Shown: positions 1 to 8,686 of the stretch, piece after piece | Layout of the letters: every line of letters starts with the position of its first letter | How positions within the stretch are numbered: position 1 is the stretch's first letter | Origin: Actinokineospora enzanensis DSM 44649 | GTDB lineage: Bacteria > Actinomycetota > Actinomycetes > Mycobacteriales > Pseudonocardiaceae | Length of the DNA stretch: 64,000 nucleotides | Assembly (NCBI RefSeq): GCF_000374445.1 | Contig: NZ_KB894433.1 | Coordinates: 1-64,000 of the forward strand | Direction: 5' to 3' | Notes under the pieces: generated by a model | What the model was told of the DNA's origin: nothing | Databases searched by the model: none | What the model saw: only the letters and a program-made list of their open reading frames with translations | Made by a program: the position numbers and the translations under genes

Positions 1-216
1 CAACACCGCCGCCGCGGCCAACGCCAGCAACGACCCCACCGGATACCGCACACCCCGCCGATCCCGCGGATCAGGCACCCGAGCCAGATAATCCCGCAGG
101 TCAGCCACCCACTCCACACCCCGCCCCGGCACCACACCCAGGGCCAGACGATCGAACGCAGCAGGCATCAGGCAGGATTCCACCACGGGCACGGCTCTCC
201 AACGATCATGCGACAT
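1..216 (-). CDS. ISAs1-type transposase, N-terminal fragment (runs off left edge)
   Basis: The minus-strand frame from ATG 216 to the left edge encodes about 72 residues. It contains ARVPDPRDRRGVRYPVGSLL followed by an Ala-rich helix, which is the recognisable N-terminal domain of ISAs1-family DDE transposases. The catalytic DDE part lies outside the window, so intactness cannot be judged. GTG 186 or ATG 168 are other possible starts in the same frame. No terminal inverted repeat could be identified between 217 and 404, so the end of the element is not placed. Confidence 0.6.
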   Translation of the reverse strand, partial: MSHDRWRAVPVVESCLMPAAFDRLALGVVPGRGVEWVADLRDYLARVPDPRDRRGVRYPVGSLLALAAAAVL

Positions 217-404
217 CAGCAATCACATGATCAACGAGACCGTGCCCGACCCATACACCGGGCAACCGACTTTGCCGACCCCCTGCCCCCTGGTGGGGTG
301 GGGCTTGCTTTGTGGTGTGGTCGCTGTGGAGAGTTGCGGGAGGGGCATGTTGGGTGCGGGCGGCTGGGGGTCTGCCTTGGGGTGCGGCTGGAAAGTGGCT
401 TGGT

Positions 405-1595
405 TCAGGGCTGTGGTGGGGCTGGTGGGGGCGTGCTGGAGGTAGCTGGGGCGGCGTCGGTCTTGGTGGCTGGGCAGGGGGCGTGGGGGATGCCTTCCTC
501 GTCCAGCTTGTCCGCGATCGCCTCGCATACCGACTGGTGGTGATGAGTGCGGACCGGCTTGTCCGATGGGGCGGACTCGGCCGCGGGCTCGGAAGGTGCG
601 GGGGCGGATGTGGTGGTTGCGTCGGTCGAGGTCGTGGGGGTCGACACGGCTGAGGGGTCGGTCGAGGGGGACGGTTCGGTGGTGGGTTCCGGGGTCGGGT
701 CCGGGGTGGGGGTGGCTTCCGTCGCGGGCTCGGGTGCGGGGGGTGGGGCGGGCTGGGCCAGTGCGGGGTCGGCCGGGGGTACCGGGGGGATCGGGGTGGC
801 GCCGCCGGAGTAGGCAGTCATCCATGTGGTCACCGTGACCACGTAGTCGGCCGAGTTGTTGTAGCGGAACAGGGCGGCGCCCAGGTCGTCGGGTTTGTCG
901 AGGTCGAGGCCGCCGGAGCAGAGGTAGTGAGCGGCGGCGACGGTCGCGTCGTTGATGTTGTGCGGGTCGGTGATGCCGTCGCCGTTGCCGTCGGCGGCGT
1001 ACTTGTGCCAGGTCGACGGGATGAACTGCATGGGGCCGACGGCGCGGTCCCAGACCGGGTCGTCGTCGAGGGTGCCGTGGTCGGTGTCCGGGATGGCGGC
1101 GAAGCCGTCGGCGCCGGAGAGGACCGGGCCCAGGATGTGCGGGGACGTGTCGCCGTTCGCGGTGGCCTGGCCGCCGCGGGCGTGGCCGGATTCGACGCGG
1201 CCGATGGCGGCGAGATGGTACCAGCGCAGGTGGCAGCTCGCGCGGACGGTGTGTTCCGCGTGTTGGTACGCGGTGAGCATGTTGCGGGGGATGCCGGTGG
1301 AGGTGATCGGGGACTTCGCGGCGGGTTCCACCCTGGCCACCGGCGCGGGCGCGGGTACCTGGGTGATCGGGCCGAGCGCGGGCGCCAGGCGCAGTGACTC
1401 CGTGGTGACCGCGCCGACGCGGTCGGCCGGGGTGTGCTGAGGTGCGATGGCGGTGGGGGCGGCCGGTTCGGCTGAGGACTCCGGCACCGGGCCGGACGCC
1501 TGGGCGGCCGCGGCCGCGAGCGTCAACAGCACCAGGGCCAGGGCGGTGACCGGCCGCGCGCCCCCCGGCGCCGACCCGCGCGATGAAGTGACCAC
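405..1595 (-). CDS. Secreted lytic transglycosylase (SLT/MltB-like)
   Basis: 396 residues. An N-terminal signal peptide (hydrophobic stretch about residues 16-34) leads to a soluble-lytic-transglycosylase fold. The motif IGRVESGHA holds the likely catalytic Glu135, and VGPMQFIPSTW plus the DGNGDGITDPHNINDA segment are typical of the MltB/SLT branch found in actinomycetes. The C-terminal third is a low-complexity Pro/Thr/Glu linker ending in a short region with two cysteines. It probably cleaves peptidoglycan glycan strands outside the membrane. The start is GTG with GGGAAGC just upstream. The gene is monocistronic and divergent from the CDF exporter. Confidence 0.85.
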   Translation of the reverse strand: MVTSSRGSAPGGARPVTALALVLLTLAAAAAQASGPVPESSAEPAAPTAIAPQHTPADRVGAVTTESLRLAPALGPITQVPAPAPVARVEPAAKSPITSTGIPRNMLTAYQHAEHTVRASCHLRWYHLAAIGRVESGHARGGQATANGDTSPHILGPVLSGADGFAAIPDTDHGTLDDDPVWDRAVGPMQFIPSTWHKYAADGNGDGITDPHNINDATVAAAHYLCSGGLDLDKPDDLGAALFRYNNSADYVVTVTTWMTAYSGGATPIPPVPPADPALAQPAPPPAPEPATEATPTPDPTPEPTTEPSPSTDPSAVSTPTTSTDATTTSAPAPSEPAAESAPSDKPVRTHHHQSVCEAIADKLDEEGIPHAPCPATKTDAAPATSSTPPPAPPQP

Positions 1596-1748
1596 GCTTC
1601 CCGTTTACCAGGTCACGGACGGCGACCCTGGTCGTCGGCGTCGATGATCCCTCGTTCGAGTGGCCACGCGGACCGATCGGGTCACACCGGGTTGTACTTA
1701 TGCGCATGTGACTATACGTTGGCCCGGGGCGTCCGAAGGGAGGAACGC

Positions 1749-2663
1749 GTGGGACACGGACACGGGCACGGCCATGGGCATGCCAGCGCTTCCGGGCGTC
1801 TGGCCGGACGGCTCTGGGCCGCCTTCGGCATCGCCGCCGCCATCATGGTGGTGGAGTTCGCGGTCGGCTTCGCCACCTCCTCGCTGGCGTTGATCTCCGA
1901 CGCCGCGCACATGCTCACCGACGTCGTCGGCGTCGGCCTCGCGCTGGCCGCGATCGTGGTGGCCCGCCGGGCGCGCAGCAAGCCCGGCCGTACGTTCGGC
2001 CTCTACCGCGCCGAGGTCCTCGCCGCGCTCGCCAACGCCGTGTTGCTGTTCGGCGTCGCGGCCTATGTCGTGACCGAGGCTGTCCAGCGGTTCACCGACC
2101 CGCCGGAGGTCGCCGGGCTGCCGGTGCTGCTGGCCGCCGCCGCTGGTCTGGCCGCCAACATCGTGTCGTTCCTGCTGCTGCGTGACGGCGCCGAGGAGAG
2201 CCTGAACGTGCGCGGCGCCTACCTGGAGGTCGTCGCCGACCTGATCGGCTCGGTCGGCGTGCTGGTCAGCGCCTTGATCACGCTGACAACCGGCTGGCGC
2301 TGGGCCGACCCGGCGATCGGCGTCGCCATCGGTCTGTGGGTGCTGCCGCGCACCTGGTCGCTGGCCCGGCGGGCGCTGCGGATCCTGTTCCAGCACGCGC
2401 CCGAACGGGTCGACGTCACCGAGATGGCAGCGCGGTTGGGTGGCGTGACCGGGGTGGCCGAGGTGCACGACCTGCACGTGTGGACGTTGACCTCGGGTAT
2501 GGAGGTCGCGTCCGCGCACTTGACGATGGCAGAGCGGGCGGACCAAGGCGCGGTCTTGGACGCGGCGCGGGAACTGCTGAGTAGCGACTACGGCATCGAG
2601 CACGCCACGCTTCAGGTGGAGCATCGTGAGGCGGCGTCGAAGTGCCGGCAGCTGTCCTGGTAG
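1749..2663 (+). CDS. Cation diffusion facilitator, zinc-type exporter
   Basis: The GTG start at 1749 is preferred over the upstream in-frame ATG at 1644 because GGAGG lies just before it and the product then begins with the usual His/Gly run (GHGHGHGHGH). About 304 residues with six predicted membrane helices. The first metal site shows LISDAAHMLTD (HxxxD); the partner helix has YLEVVADLIGS, where the usual His is Glu, a variant I believe is common in actinobacterial members. A C-terminal cytoplasmic domain with HDLHVWTLTSG is typical of the ZitB/CzcD group. It likely exports Zn2+ (possibly Co2+/Cd2+) in exchange for protons. Confidence 0.88.
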   Translation: MGHGHGHGHGHASASGRLAGRLWAAFGIAAAIMVVEFAVGFATSSLALISDAAHMLTDVVGVGLALAAIVVARRARSKPGRTFGLYRAEVLAALANAVLLFGVAAYVVTEAVQRFTDPPEVAGLPVLLAAAAGLAANIVSFLLLRDGAEESLNVRGAYLEVVADLIGSVGVLVSALITLTTGWRWADPAIGVAIGLWVLPRTWSLARRALRILFQHAPERVDVTEMAARLGGVTGVAEVHDLHVWTLTSGMEVASAHLTMAERADQGAVLDAARELLSSDYGIEHATLQVEHREAASKCRQLSW

Positions 2664-2729
2664 GTCGGGACCGCAGCGGGCTGTGGCGCCCAAGTGTCGG
2701 CGGCGGCCCGCTGTCCTGGCAGGTCAGGA
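2651..2729. repeat. Two copies of a 20-bp intergenic dyad repeat
   Basis: Positions 2651-2670 and 2710-2729 match at 18 of 20 bases. Each is a dyad of the form TCCTG-N6-CAGGA, exact in the second copy and with one mismatch in the first. The first copy spans the stop codon of the CDF gene. They sit between two convergent genes, so an operator role is less likely than a dispersed repeat or a weak RNA hairpin. Confidence 0.5.
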
Positions 2730-2765
2730 TCGCTCGGCGACGGGTATTGCCTGCTGTTCCGGAGG

Positions 2766-3857
2766 TCAGAAGCGTTCGAAGCGGAATGGGGCCAGTTCGA
2801 CGTCCCGGTCCTCGCCCATGATCTCCGCGGCCACCAGGTCGGCGCCGTGCAGACACAGGGTCGCACCGCTGTGGGACACGGCGAAGTGGAAGTTCGGGAT
2901 CTTGGCTGCGCGGCCCAGCAGCGGCAGGTTGTCGCCCGGGATGGCGCGTTCGCCGACGCGGGTGTCGGTCACCGTGGCGGCGTCGAGTTCGGGGTAGAGC
3001 GCGCGGGCGGCGGTGAGCAGGTCGTTGGCCGCGCGTTCCTCGGTGCCGGGCTCGTACGCGGCGGCGTCGGTGGCCAGGGAGCGCAGGATCAGTCTGCCGT
3101 CGCCGTTCGGGCGGAGGTTGAGCGCGGGTGAGTGGATCACGTGCCGGACCGGCACGGGCGTCGGCGCGGTGCGCACCATCAGGCCGCGCGTGTTGCGCAT
3201 CGGCAGCGTCAACCCGACCAGGTCGGCGATCTGGGCCGCCCGCGGGCCCGCGCAGTCCACGACCGCGTCCGCGGGCAGCTCGCGGCCCGATGCCAGGCGT
3301 ATCGAGCGGACCTCGCCGCCGGTGACCCGGATGGCGGCCACGGCGTCGCCGACGACCAGGTCCAGGTTGGTGGAGAGCAGGTACGGGATCAGGCGGTCGG
3401 GGCGCAGCCAGCCTTCCCGCGGGTAGTACGCGATCTCGGTCTCGGGCAGGGCCGCCGGATCAAGTCCGGGTTCGCGGGCGCGCGCGTCTGCTCTGTTGAG
3501 CCAGTCGACGTCGTAGCCCCACTCCTGGAGCTCGGCGACCCTGGCCCGCAGCCGGGCGCGCGCGTCGTCGTCGGTGGCCCACTCCAGGTTGCCGGTCTCG
3601 TGGTACCAGTCGTTGTCGGGGACCTCGGCGGCGAGCTTCCGGTGCGCGGCCATGCCCGCCACATTCAGCCGGTGATATGCCCGCGGCTGTTTCCCGTTCG
3701 CATTGATCCACGAGAACGTGGCCGCCGACGTCCCGCTGCCGGGCTCACCCGCCTCCACGACGGTGACCTGCGCACCCCGGCGCGCGAGGGACCACGCGGT
3801 GGCGGCCCCGTACACCCCGGCACCCACGACGACCACATTCGCAACCACGGCCACCAC
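2766..3857 (-). CDS. FAD-dependent amine/D-amino-acid oxidase family protein
   Basis: 363 residues. The N-terminus has the Rossmann FAD fingerprint VVVVGAGVYGAATA followed by an acidic VVEAG end to the second strand, and the overall pattern is that of the DAO superfamily (glycine oxidase, sarcosine oxidase, DadA). The C-terminal HFAVSHSGATLCLHGADLV segment fits the second FAD-contact motif. The substrate cannot be read from sequence. It is the last gene of a minus-strand run, 16 bp behind the DUF305 gene, so it is probably co-transcribed with the DUF3105/DUF305 genes; why an oxidase sits there is not known. Confidence 0.82.
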   Translation of the reverse strand: MVAVVANVVVVGAGVYGAATAWSLARRGAQVTVVEAGEPGSGTSAATFSWINANGKQPRAYHRLNVAGMAAHRKLAAEVPDNDWYHETGNLEWATDDDARARLRARVAELQEWGYDVDWLNRADARAREPGLDPAALPETEIAYYPREGWLRPDRLIPYLLSTNLDLVVGDAVAAIRVTGGEVRSIRLASGRELPADAVVDCAGPRAAQIADLVGLTLPMRNTRGLMVRTAPTPVPVRHVIHSPALNLRPNGDGRLILRSLATDAAAYEPGTEERAANDLLTAARALYPELDAATVTDTRVGERAIPGDNLPLLGRAAKIPNFHFAVSHSGATLCLHGADLVAAEIMGEDRDVELAPFRFERF

Positions 3858-3873
3858 CTTGCTCGACGGTCCG

Positions 3874-4575
3874 TCAGGAAGGCAAGGGCTGGCCGCCGCG
3901 GGTGGTGAGCATCTTGGTCAGCAGGGTGACCTCGGCGGTCTGGCCCTGTTGGATCTTCTGCGCCAGGTTGCGCACGTAGTCCACCCGCGCGTGTTCGGCC
4001 GCGTAGGAGGCCATTTCCAGGCCGCCCTGGTGGTGGCGGAGCATGAGCTGCAGGAAGTAGACGTTGAACTCCTTGCCCTGCAGGCCGCGCAGCTTGGCCA
4101 GTTCGGAGTTGGTGGCCATGCCCGGCATCAGCTCCACGCCGCCCTCGGCCATGCCGTGCGAGTGGGCGGCGGCCATCCAGCGCATGTGCGGCTGGTCGGC
4201 GGGGGGCAGGTTGGGCTGGCCCCATGCGGTGAGCCAGGCGCTGAACTGGCCACTCTGGTCGAGCTGGGTGGACTCGATGTCGAAGGCCAGCTGGCGGACC
4301 TCGGCGTCGTCGCTGCGGTCCCTGGCCAGGCCCGCCATGGTGATGGCCTGCAGGTGGTGCACGCGCATGTCCTGGCAGAAGCCGACGTCGATCGAGTCCG
4401 CGCTGGGGGTCTCGTCACCGTTGCCGACCGAGGCGAGGGTGATCAGCATGCCCGCGGCGGCGCCGACGAGGAGCACGACGACTGCCGCGACCACGTAGAC
4501 CAGGGTCGAGCGGCCCGCGCCCGGCCGGGCGGGGGCATCGTCGAGTGGGGTGTCGTGCTCCTCGGGCTCAGTCAT
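3874..4575 (-). CDS. DUF305 membrane-anchored protein
   Basis: 233 residues: a short cytoplasmic N-terminus, one membrane helix (about residues 24-50) and an extracytoplasmic four-helix DUF305 domain. The paired His motifs of the family are present (MRVHHLQAI and LMLRHHQGG), with further Met and His residues (MRWMAAAHSHGM). DUF305 proteins such as CopM are linked to copper binding outside the membrane, so metal handling is a reasonable inference. It begins 10 bp after the DUF3105 gene and is followed 16 bp later by the FAD oxidase, which indicates one operon. Confidence 0.85.
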   Translation of the reverse strand: MTEPEEHDTPLDDAPARPGAGRSTLVYVVAAVVVLLVGAAAGMLITLASVGNGDETPSADSIDVGFCQDMRVHHLQAITMAGLARDRSDDAEVRQLAFDIESTQLDQSGQFSAWLTAWGQPNLPPADQPHMRWMAAAHSHGMAEGGVELMPGMATNSELAKLRGLQGKEFNVYFLQLMLRHHQGGLEMASYAAEHARVDYVRNLAQKIQQGQTAEVTLLTKMLTTRGGQPLPS

Positions 4576-4585
4576 GGCTCACCTT

Positions 4586-5455
4586 CTACTGCGAGGGCTT
4601 CGCGGCGGAGGTGGGGACCGGTGCCGTAGTCGCGGGGGCGGTGGCGGTCGGCGCCGGGGCACCCGCGGACGGGGTCATGGCGGGCGCGGACTCGGCCGTC
4701 TTGATGTTCTTGCCGTCCATGGTGACCGCGTCCGGGCCGGGCTTCTCGGCCACGAACGGCGGCGGGTTCGACGAGTCGAAGCCGGTCTGGTTGCTGTCGC
4801 AGCGGCCGCCCGGCTCCGGGGTCTGGTAGTTGTTCGCGCGCAGCGACTTGATGAACTGGTCGATGCGCTCGTCCTCGGGGTTGGCCAGCTTGAGCTGGTG
4901 GCCCCAGGACTGCAGCGAGATCGGCTGGTCCAGGCCAGGGTAGGGCGACATCACCATGTACGGGGTGCCGGTGACCTTGTCCTTGAGCTTGTCCAGCGCC
5001 GTGCCCTGCACCTTGTCCGGGTTGTAGGCGATCCAGACCGTGCCGTGCTCCAGGGTGTGCACCATGTTCTCGTTGCGCACGGCCACCGGGTAGACGACGC
5101 CGGTGCAGTCGGCCCAGACGCCGTCGTGCGGGCCGCCGAAGGGCGGGGTCTGGTCGTAGGCGACGCGCTGGGTGGAGTCGACGTGCTGGCCACCGGTGTA
5201 GGTGACCCGGACGACGCCGGGGATGTTCACCGACGGGTCTTTGTTGTCGTCGGACACGGTGTACTTGCGGGCCGCGCTCACCTGCATGAACGAGTAGGTG
5301 AACACCCCCGCGGCGACCAGCACGACCACGGTGATGCCCGCGATCAGCCCCCAGGGCGGGCCCTTCTTGGTGACCACGGACGACCGCGCGGCCTTCACCG
5401 CGCTGTTCTTGCCGCCGCCCTTGGGGCCCTTCTTCTTCGTCGTTCCGCTGGCCAT
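4586..5455 (-). CDS. DUF3105 membrane protein
   Basis: The start is placed at ATG 5455, which follows GAGGGACGGC; an upstream in-frame ATG at 5539 would add 28 unconvincing residues. The 289-residue product has a basic Lys/Gly-rich N-terminus (TTKKKGPKGGGKN), one membrane helix and an exported DUF3105 domain with the family signatures VYPVAVRNENMVHTLEHGTVWI and YMVMSPYPGL, then a Pro/Ala/Thr-rich tail. The function of DUF3105 is unknown. It is a paralogue of the next upstream gene and overlaps functionally with DUF305 in many actinomycete loci. Confidence 0.82.
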   Translation of the reverse strand: MASGTTKKKGPKGGGKNSAVKAARSSVVTKKGPPWGLIAGITVVVLVAAGVFTYSFMQVSAARKYTVSDDNKDPSVNIPGVVRVTYTGGQHVDSTQRVAYDQTPPFGGPHDGVWADCTGVVYPVAVRNENMVHTLEHGTVWIAYNPDKVQGTALDKLKDKVTGTPYMVMSPYPGLDQPISLQSWGHQLKLANPEDERIDQFIKSLRANNYQTPEPGGRCDSNQTGFDSSNPPPFVAEKPGPDAVTMDGKNIKTAESAPAMTPSAGAPAPTATAPATTAPVPTSAAKPSQ

Positions 5456-5619
5456 GCCGTCCCTCGGACCTGCGCGCTCGCGTGACATCCCCGATCGGCG
5501 CACGACCGGCGAGCCGCACCTGGTGGGTGCGGACGCCAAGTCTAGGGAACGGGTGTCTGCTGGGCGTCAACCACCGGCCCGGCGGCCGTTACCACACCCG
5601 ATCGGCGGGTGTGTGCGGA

Positions 5620-6330
5620 TCACGAATGAGCGTTCACCGGCACCCCGTCCGGCCCGGGGTCGCTCGGGTCGAACGGCGGCGGGTCGTCCTGGTCGAACTT
5701 GGTGGGGTTCGGGTCGCAGGAGGCGCCCGGCTCCGGGGTCAGGTACGGGTTGGCCCGGGTGGCGGCGATGAACTTGTCGATCCGCGGGTCGGTCACCTGG
5801 TCGACCTGGAGCTGCTTGCCCCACGACTGCACCGAGATCGGCTTGCGCTGCCCCGGGAACGGCGACATCACCGAATAGGGCTTGCCGTCGATCTTCTTGA
5901 CGAGCGTGGCGAGATCGGCGCCCTTCACCTCGTCGGGGTTGTAGGAGATCCACACCGCGCCGTGCTCCAGCGAGTGCACGAGGTTCTCGGTGCGCACCGC
6001 CTTCGGGTAGACCACGCCGTTGCACGCGGCCCAGACGTCGTCGTGCGCGCCGCCCAACGGCGGTAGGTGGTCGTAGGCGACGCGGCGGTCCGGTGGCACG
6101 TGTATGCCCGGCCGGTACTGGATCGACAGCACGCCGTCGATGTCGGTCGTCGCGTCCTTCACCGGCGGGGCCTGCGCGGGCTCGGTGGCGTCGGTCGGGC
6201 CGGACCGCGCGGCGGAGCTCGGTGCGGTCCGCTGGTCCGCCCCGACCGGGGCACCCGTCTGGGTGGTCCCGCACCCGGCGAGGAGCAGGCAGGCGGCGCC
6301 GAGCGCCAGGTGCCGCGCGTTGCGAATCAT
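5620..6330 (-). CDS. DUF3105 lipoprotein (paralogue of the adjacent gene)
   Basis: 236 residues. The N-terminus is a lipoprotein signal with lipobox LLLAGC, so the mature protein should be anchored to the outer face of the membrane. The DUF3105 domain repeats the signatures of the neighbouring gene (YPKAVRTENLVHSLEHGAVWI, YSVMSPFPG, PEPGASCDPNP). The two genes are separated by 164 bp on the same strand and look like an old tandem duplication in which one copy kept a transmembrane anchor and the other a lipid anchor. Role unknown; the DUF305 neighbour suggests metal homeostasis or redox chemistry at the cell surface. Confidence 0.82.
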   Translation of the reverse strand: MIRNARHLALGAACLLLAGCGTTQTGAPVGADQRTAPSSAARSGPTDATEPAQAPPVKDATTDIDGVLSIQYRPGIHVPPDRRVAYDHLPPLGGAHDDVWAACNGVVYPKAVRTENLVHSLEHGAVWISYNPDEVKGADLATLVKKIDGKPYSVMSPFPGQRKPISVQSWGKQLQVDQVTDPRIDKFIAATRANPYLTPEPGASCDPNPTKFDQDDPPPFDPSDPGPDGVPVNAHS

Positions 6331-6376
6331 GCGGGTGAGTGTATGGACCCGACCGGGCGCTGAGGACCCACCTACC

Positions 6377-6382
6377 TAGACT
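6377..6382 (+). promoter_or_regulatory. -10 element (TAGACT), leaderless start for the nrtL-lys-thr operon
   Basis: TAGACT ends 6 nt before the GTG at 6389, the spacing expected when transcription starts at or next to the first base of the start codon. No Shine-Dalgarno sequence is visible and no good -35 box is seen. Confidence 0.5.
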
Positions 6383-6388
6383 TACCTG

Positions 6389-7243
6389 GTGACCCCCGCC
6401 GCCCTCGCCGACCTCGTGCGCTCCGCCGCCGTGCGGGCGTTGGGCACACGTGGCCTGGACCCGGCGGTGGTCCCGGACGAGGTGGACGTGCGCCCGGCGC
6501 GACGCGCGGGGCAGGGTGACTACGCGACCTCGGTGGCGTTGCGGTTGGCCGGGCCGGTCGGTGTGGACGCCCGCGAGGTGGCGGCCTGGGTCGCCGCCGA
6601 GTTGGCGGTGTCCGATGAGGTCGTCGCCGAGGTGGCCGGGCCGGGATTTGTCAACCTCCGCCTGGTGAATTCCTCGGTGGGCGAGGTATTGCGGTCGATC
6701 CACGAGCCGGGCGGGCCGGTCGACCGGGAGCTGCCCGAGCGTGTCCGCACGCGCACGCACGGCACGGTCACGATGGCCGGGCTGGTCGAGCTGGTCGGTG
6801 CCGACGCGGCCCGCTACGCCGTCCTCTCCGGAAAGTCCACAGTGGACACGGAGGTCTGGGGGCGACATGTGGACCGCAACCCGGTCTACAACGTCCAGTA
6901 CGCACACTCGCGCGCGTTCTCCTTGGCGCGCAACGCGAACGACCTCGGCATCACACTGTCCCAACAGGACGGTACTGAACTGCTGGACCACCCGCGTGAG
7001 CTCGACCTCGTGCGGGCCCTGCGCGACTTCGCCCCCGTGGCCGACCCGCGCGCGCTCACCAGGGCCGTCGAGGACGTCGCCGAGGCGTTCCACCGGTTCA
7101 CCCACACCTGCCGCGTCCTGCCGAGCGGCGACGAGGAACCCACCCCACGGCACCACGCGCGCGTCGCGCTGTGCGTCGCCACCCGCCGGGTCCTGGCCAG
7201 CGGGCTGGGGCTGCTCGGCGTCACCGCACCGGAACGAATGTAG
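6389..7243 (+). CDS. nrtL: ArgS-related anticodon-binding protein (NrtL), truncated ArgRS paralogue
   Basis: 284 residues, about half of a normal arginyl-tRNA synthetase. Residues 1-105 match the ArgRS N-terminal Add-1 domain (GDYATSVALRLA, VAGPGFVNLRL). The C-terminal half matches the DALR anticodon-binding region (NPVYNVQYAHSRAFSLARNA, ALRDFAPVADPRALTRAVED). The Rossmann catalytic core with HIGH and KMSKS is absent, so it cannot aminoacylate alone. It may bind tRNA-Arg or regulate the operon; that is inference. It occupies the place of argS upstream of lysA in mycobacteria and is separated from lysA by 6 bp. NCBI uses the name NrtL for such proteins. Confidence 0.78.
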   Translation: MTPAALADLVRSAAVRALGTRGLDPAVVPDEVDVRPARRAGQGDYATSVALRLAGPVGVDAREVAAWVAAELAVSDEVVAEVAGPGFVNLRLVNSSVGEVLRSIHEPGGPVDRELPERVRTRTHGTVTMAGLVELVGADAARYAVLSGKSTVDTEVWGRHVDRNPVYNVQYAHSRAFSLARNANDLGITLSQQDGTELLDHPRELDLVRALRDFAPVADPRALTRAVEDVAEAFHRFTHTCRVLPSGDEEPTPRHHARVALCVATRRVLASGLGLLGVTAPERM

Positions 7244-7249
7244 GGATCG

Positions 7250-8686
7250 ATGAGGGCACACCCGGCTGGCCCGCGGCACGCGGAAGTCCTGCCGCCCAGC
7301 AACCCCGCCAACGAGCGGCCGACCAGTCCGGCCGCGCTCGACGAGCTGGTGGCCGCGGTCTGGCCGCGCAACACCGCGCGCGGCGACGACGGCGCCGTCC
7401 GGATCGCGGGCGTGGATGTCCGCGAGCTGGCCGAGACGTACGGCACGCCGCTGTTCGTGGTGGACGAGGACGACTTCCGGGCCAGATGCCGGGAGCACGC
7501 GGCCGCGTTCGGCGACCCGGCGCTGGTGCACTACGCGTCCAAGGCGTTCCTGTCCGTGGAGATCGCCCGCTGGGTGGCCGACGAGGGGCTCAGCATCGAC
7601 GTGTGCAGCGGCGGCGAGCTGGCCGTCGCGCTGCGCGCGGACTTCCCGCCCGAGCGGATCACCTTGCACGGCAACAACAAGTCCACCGCCGAGCTGGCCG
7701 AGGCGCTGGACGCGGGCGTCGGCACCATCGTGGTCGACTCGTTCCTGGAGATCGCCCGGCTGGACCACCTGGCCAGGGAGCGGGACCGGGTGGCCGACGT
7801 GCTGGTCCGGGTCACCGTGGGCGTCGAGGCGCACACGCACGAGTTCATCGCCACCGCGCACGAGGACCAGAAGTTCGGCTTCTCGCTGGCGGGCGGGGCC
7901 GCCGCGGAGGCGGCCAGGCGGGTGCTCAAGGCGGGCGGGCTGCGGCTGGTCGGCCTGCACAGCCACATCGGCTCGCAGATCTTCGACGCGGACGGCTTCG
8001 AGGTCGCCGCGCACCGGGTCATCGGCCTGCTGGCCGAACTGCACGCCGAGCACGGCGCGGCCGCGCTGGCCGCGGTGACCACCGTCGACCTGGGCGGCGG
8101 CCTGGGCATCGCCTACACCGCCCAGGACGACCCGCCGCCGCCGTCCTGGCTGGCCGAGCAGCTGCGCGCGATCATCACCAAGGAGTGCGAGCAGGCCGGG
8201 CTGCCGCTGCCGCGGCTCGCGGTGGAGCCGGGCCGGGCCATCGTCGGGCCGGGCACGGTCACCCTCTACGAGGTGGGCACGACCAAGGACGTCTCGCTCG
8301 GGCACGGCACCGGCCGCCGCTACGTCAGCGTCGACGGCGGCATGAGCGACAACATCCGCACCGCCCTCTACGACGCCGTCTACGACGTGCGCCTGGTGTC
8401 CCGGTCCAGCGGCGAGGGGGAGCGCGGCACCGAGGCCGTGCTGTCCCGCGTGGTGGGCAAACACTGTGAGTCCGGTGACGTTGTGGTGCGAGACTGCTGG
8501 CTTCCCGACAACCTTGCTCCCGGTGACCTGCTGGCGGTGGCCGCGACGGGCGCGTACTGCTACTCGATGGCGAGCAACTACAACCGGCTCCCCCGGCCCG
8601 CGGTGGTGGCGGTGCGCGAAGGCGTCGCTCGGCCGCTGCTGCGTCGGGAGACCGTGGACGACCTGTTGAGACTGGAGACCCTTTGA
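7250..8686 (+). CDS. lysA: Diaminopimelate decarboxylase
   Basis: 478 residues, normal for the family. It decarboxylates meso-diaminopimelate to L-lysine using pyridoxal phosphate. The PLP-binding lysine sits in [10 protein letters not shown]; other signatures are HSHIGSQIF, the glycine loop [19 protein letters not shown], and the active-site cysteine in [10 protein letters not shown] contributed across the dimer. It is the second gene of the lysine/threonine operon, starting 6 bp after nrtL and overlapping the start of hom by 4 bp. Confidence 0.95.
   Translation: MRAHPAGPRHAEVLPPSNPANERPTSPAALDELVAAVWPRNTARGDDGAVRIAGVDVRELAETYGTPLFVVDEDDFRARCREHAAAFGDPALVHYASKAFLSVEIARWVADEGLSIDVCSGGELAVALRADFPPERITLHGNNKSTAELAEALDAGVGTIVVDSFLEIARLDHLARERDRVADVLVRVTVGVEAHTHEFIATAHEDQKFGFSLAGGAAAEAARRVLKAGGLRLVGLHSHIGSQIFDADGFEVAAHRVIGLLAELHAEHGAAALAAVTTVDLGGGLGIAYTAQDDPPPPSWLAEQLRAIITKECEQAGLPLPRLAVEPGRAIVGPGTVTLYEVGTTKDVSLGHGTGRRYVSVDGGMSDNIRTALYDAVYDVRLVSRSSGEGERGTEAVLSRVVGKHCESGDVVVRDCWLPDNLAPGDLLAVAATGAYCYSMASNYNRLPRPAVVAVREGVARPLLRRETVDDLLRLETL

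Noticed and set aside
5567-8464. Minus-strand open frame of 965 codons across DUF3105, nrtL and lysA
   Set aside because: It overlaps three confident genes and has the low-complexity composition of an antisense frame.
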